Below the pieces are notes generated by a model. That model had not been told where the DNA came from and made no database searches. It saw only the letters and a program-made list of their open reading frames with translations. The position numbers and the translations under genes are program-made. Source: Nitrospirota bacterium (lineage in GTDB: Bacteria; Nitrospirota; Nitrospiria; Nitrospirales; UBA8639). Taken from it: 6,242 bases of DNA. The DNA lies in NCBI GenBank assembly GCA_029865515.1, contig JAOUGQ010000179.1:1-6242 (forward strand), in the 5' to 3' direction. Positions 5,630 to 6,242 of the stretch are shown here, in pieces; the stretch's first letter is position 1; every line of letters begins with the position of its first letter.

Positions 5630-6242
5630 TGAGAAAAGCCATCCAGGTAGGGCTGATTGGATTTGGCACAGTGGGAACAGGGGTCGTGAAGATTCTCCAA
5701 GGGAATGCCGACCTCATTGCGAAACGGGTCGGGGTTCCGGTGTCACTGGTTCGGATTGTGGATTTGGATGTCACGACTGATCGCGGAGTCCCGGTTCCCA
5801 AAGGAGTGCTGACGAAGGATGTTCGGGATATCCTGGACGACCCGGATCTTGATATCGTGGTGGAATTGATTGGCGGGCATGAACCCGCCAAGCGGTTTAT
5901 TCTGCAGGCTCTTGAACGCAGGAAATGCGTGGTAACGGCGAATAAAGCCTTGTTGGCCGATCATGGCGAAGAAGTCTTTGAGGCGGCATTCAAGGCGGGA
6001 GTCGATCTGGGATTTGAAGCGAGCGTGGGGGGAGGAATCCCGATCATTCGATCGCTGACCGAAGGGTTGGCCGCGAACAGGATTTTGTCCATTACGGGTA
6101 TTATGAATGGCACATCCAATTATATTTTGACACGGATGACCAATGAGCACCGTGATTTCGTGGAGATTTTACAGGAGGCCAAACGGGAAGGGTATGCCGA
6201 AGCGGATCCGTCACTGGATGTCGATGGCGTTGATGCCGCCCA
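5629..6242 (+). CDS. hom: Homoserine dehydrogenase, N-terminal 204 codons (cut by window edge)
   Basis: Homoserine dehydrogenase reduces aspartate 4-semialdehyde to homoserine with NAD(P)H, the branch point to threonine and methionine. The sequence shows the Rossmann nucleotide-binding loop GFGTVG (11-16), TANKALL (103-109, K106), EASVGGGIPII (130-140), GIMNGTSNYIL (157-167) and GYAEADPSLDVDG (188-200). By alignment with the yeast enzyme, E191 and D202 match the active-site Glu208 and Asp219. The expected catalytic lysine would fall two codons past the window edge. There is no aspartokinase domain at the N-terminus, so this is the monofunctional form. Whether a C-terminal ACT regulatory domain follows cannot be seen. 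The ATG shares one base with the preceding stop (TAATG), indicating translational coupling; GGACGGGG lies just upstream as a weak ribosome binding site. Confidence 0.97.
   Translation, partial: MRKAIQVGLIGFGTVGTGVVKILQGNADLIAKRVGVPVSLVRIVDLDVTTDRGVPVPKGVLTKDVRDILDDPDLDIVVELIGGHEPAKRFILQALERRKCVVTANKALLADHGEEVFEAAFKAGVDLGFEASVGGGIPIIRSLTEGLAANRILSITGIMNGTSNYILTRMTNEHRDFVEILQEAKREGYAEADPSLDVDGVDAA

Noticed and set aside
5367..5891. 174-codon open frame on the minus strand across the aminotransferase-hom junction
   Set aside because: It is rich in Ser, Thr, Pro and Arg, as expected of antisense translation, and both plus-strand genes are intact.

Overview
This window is ordinary housekeeping chromosome with six recognisable genes and one unexplained intergenic stretch. 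No tRNA, rRNA, CRISPR array, phage or defence gene was found. The protein set, moderate GC and gene combination suggest a Gram-negative-type bacterium. Nitrospirota (Nitrospira-like) is my best guess, but it rests on the general feel of the proteins and not on a marker gene.

Minus strand, read right to left from about 4190 to 1: pdxJ (vitamin B6/PLP synthesis), a possible 55-residue small ORF, a fused nnrE-nnrD gene (repair of hydrated NAD(P)H), tsaE (ATPase for tRNA t6A modification), an untranslated stretch of about 300 bp, then mutS (mismatch repair), of which only the first 302 codons lie in the window. pdxJ, nnr and tsaE look like one transcription unit. A plausible extended -10 promoter and a good ribosome binding site precede pdxJ. 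mutS is separated from tsaE by a very GC-rich hairpin and by sequence that looks like the right-end relic of an IS200/IS605 (IS1341-type, TnpB-coding) element.

Plus strand, from about 4336 to the right edge: a near-consensus sigma70 promoter, a perfect 14-bp palindrome just after its predicted start site, a class I/II PLP-dependent aminotransferase of the alanine transaminase (AlaC-like) type, and homoserine dehydrogenase (hom). The stop codon of the first overlaps the start of the second (TAATG). hom is cut by the window edge two codons before its expected catalytic lysine. The two genes form an amino-acid biosynthesis operon divergent from pdxJ, so the same 254-bp gap drives synthesis of the PLP cofactor on one side and a PLP enzyme on the other.

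I did not find a convincing new biological system. The observations most worth a second look are the structured relic upstream of mutS (about 949-1097), the promoter-palindrome arrangement at 4336-4396, and the small coupled ORF at 3310-3477.
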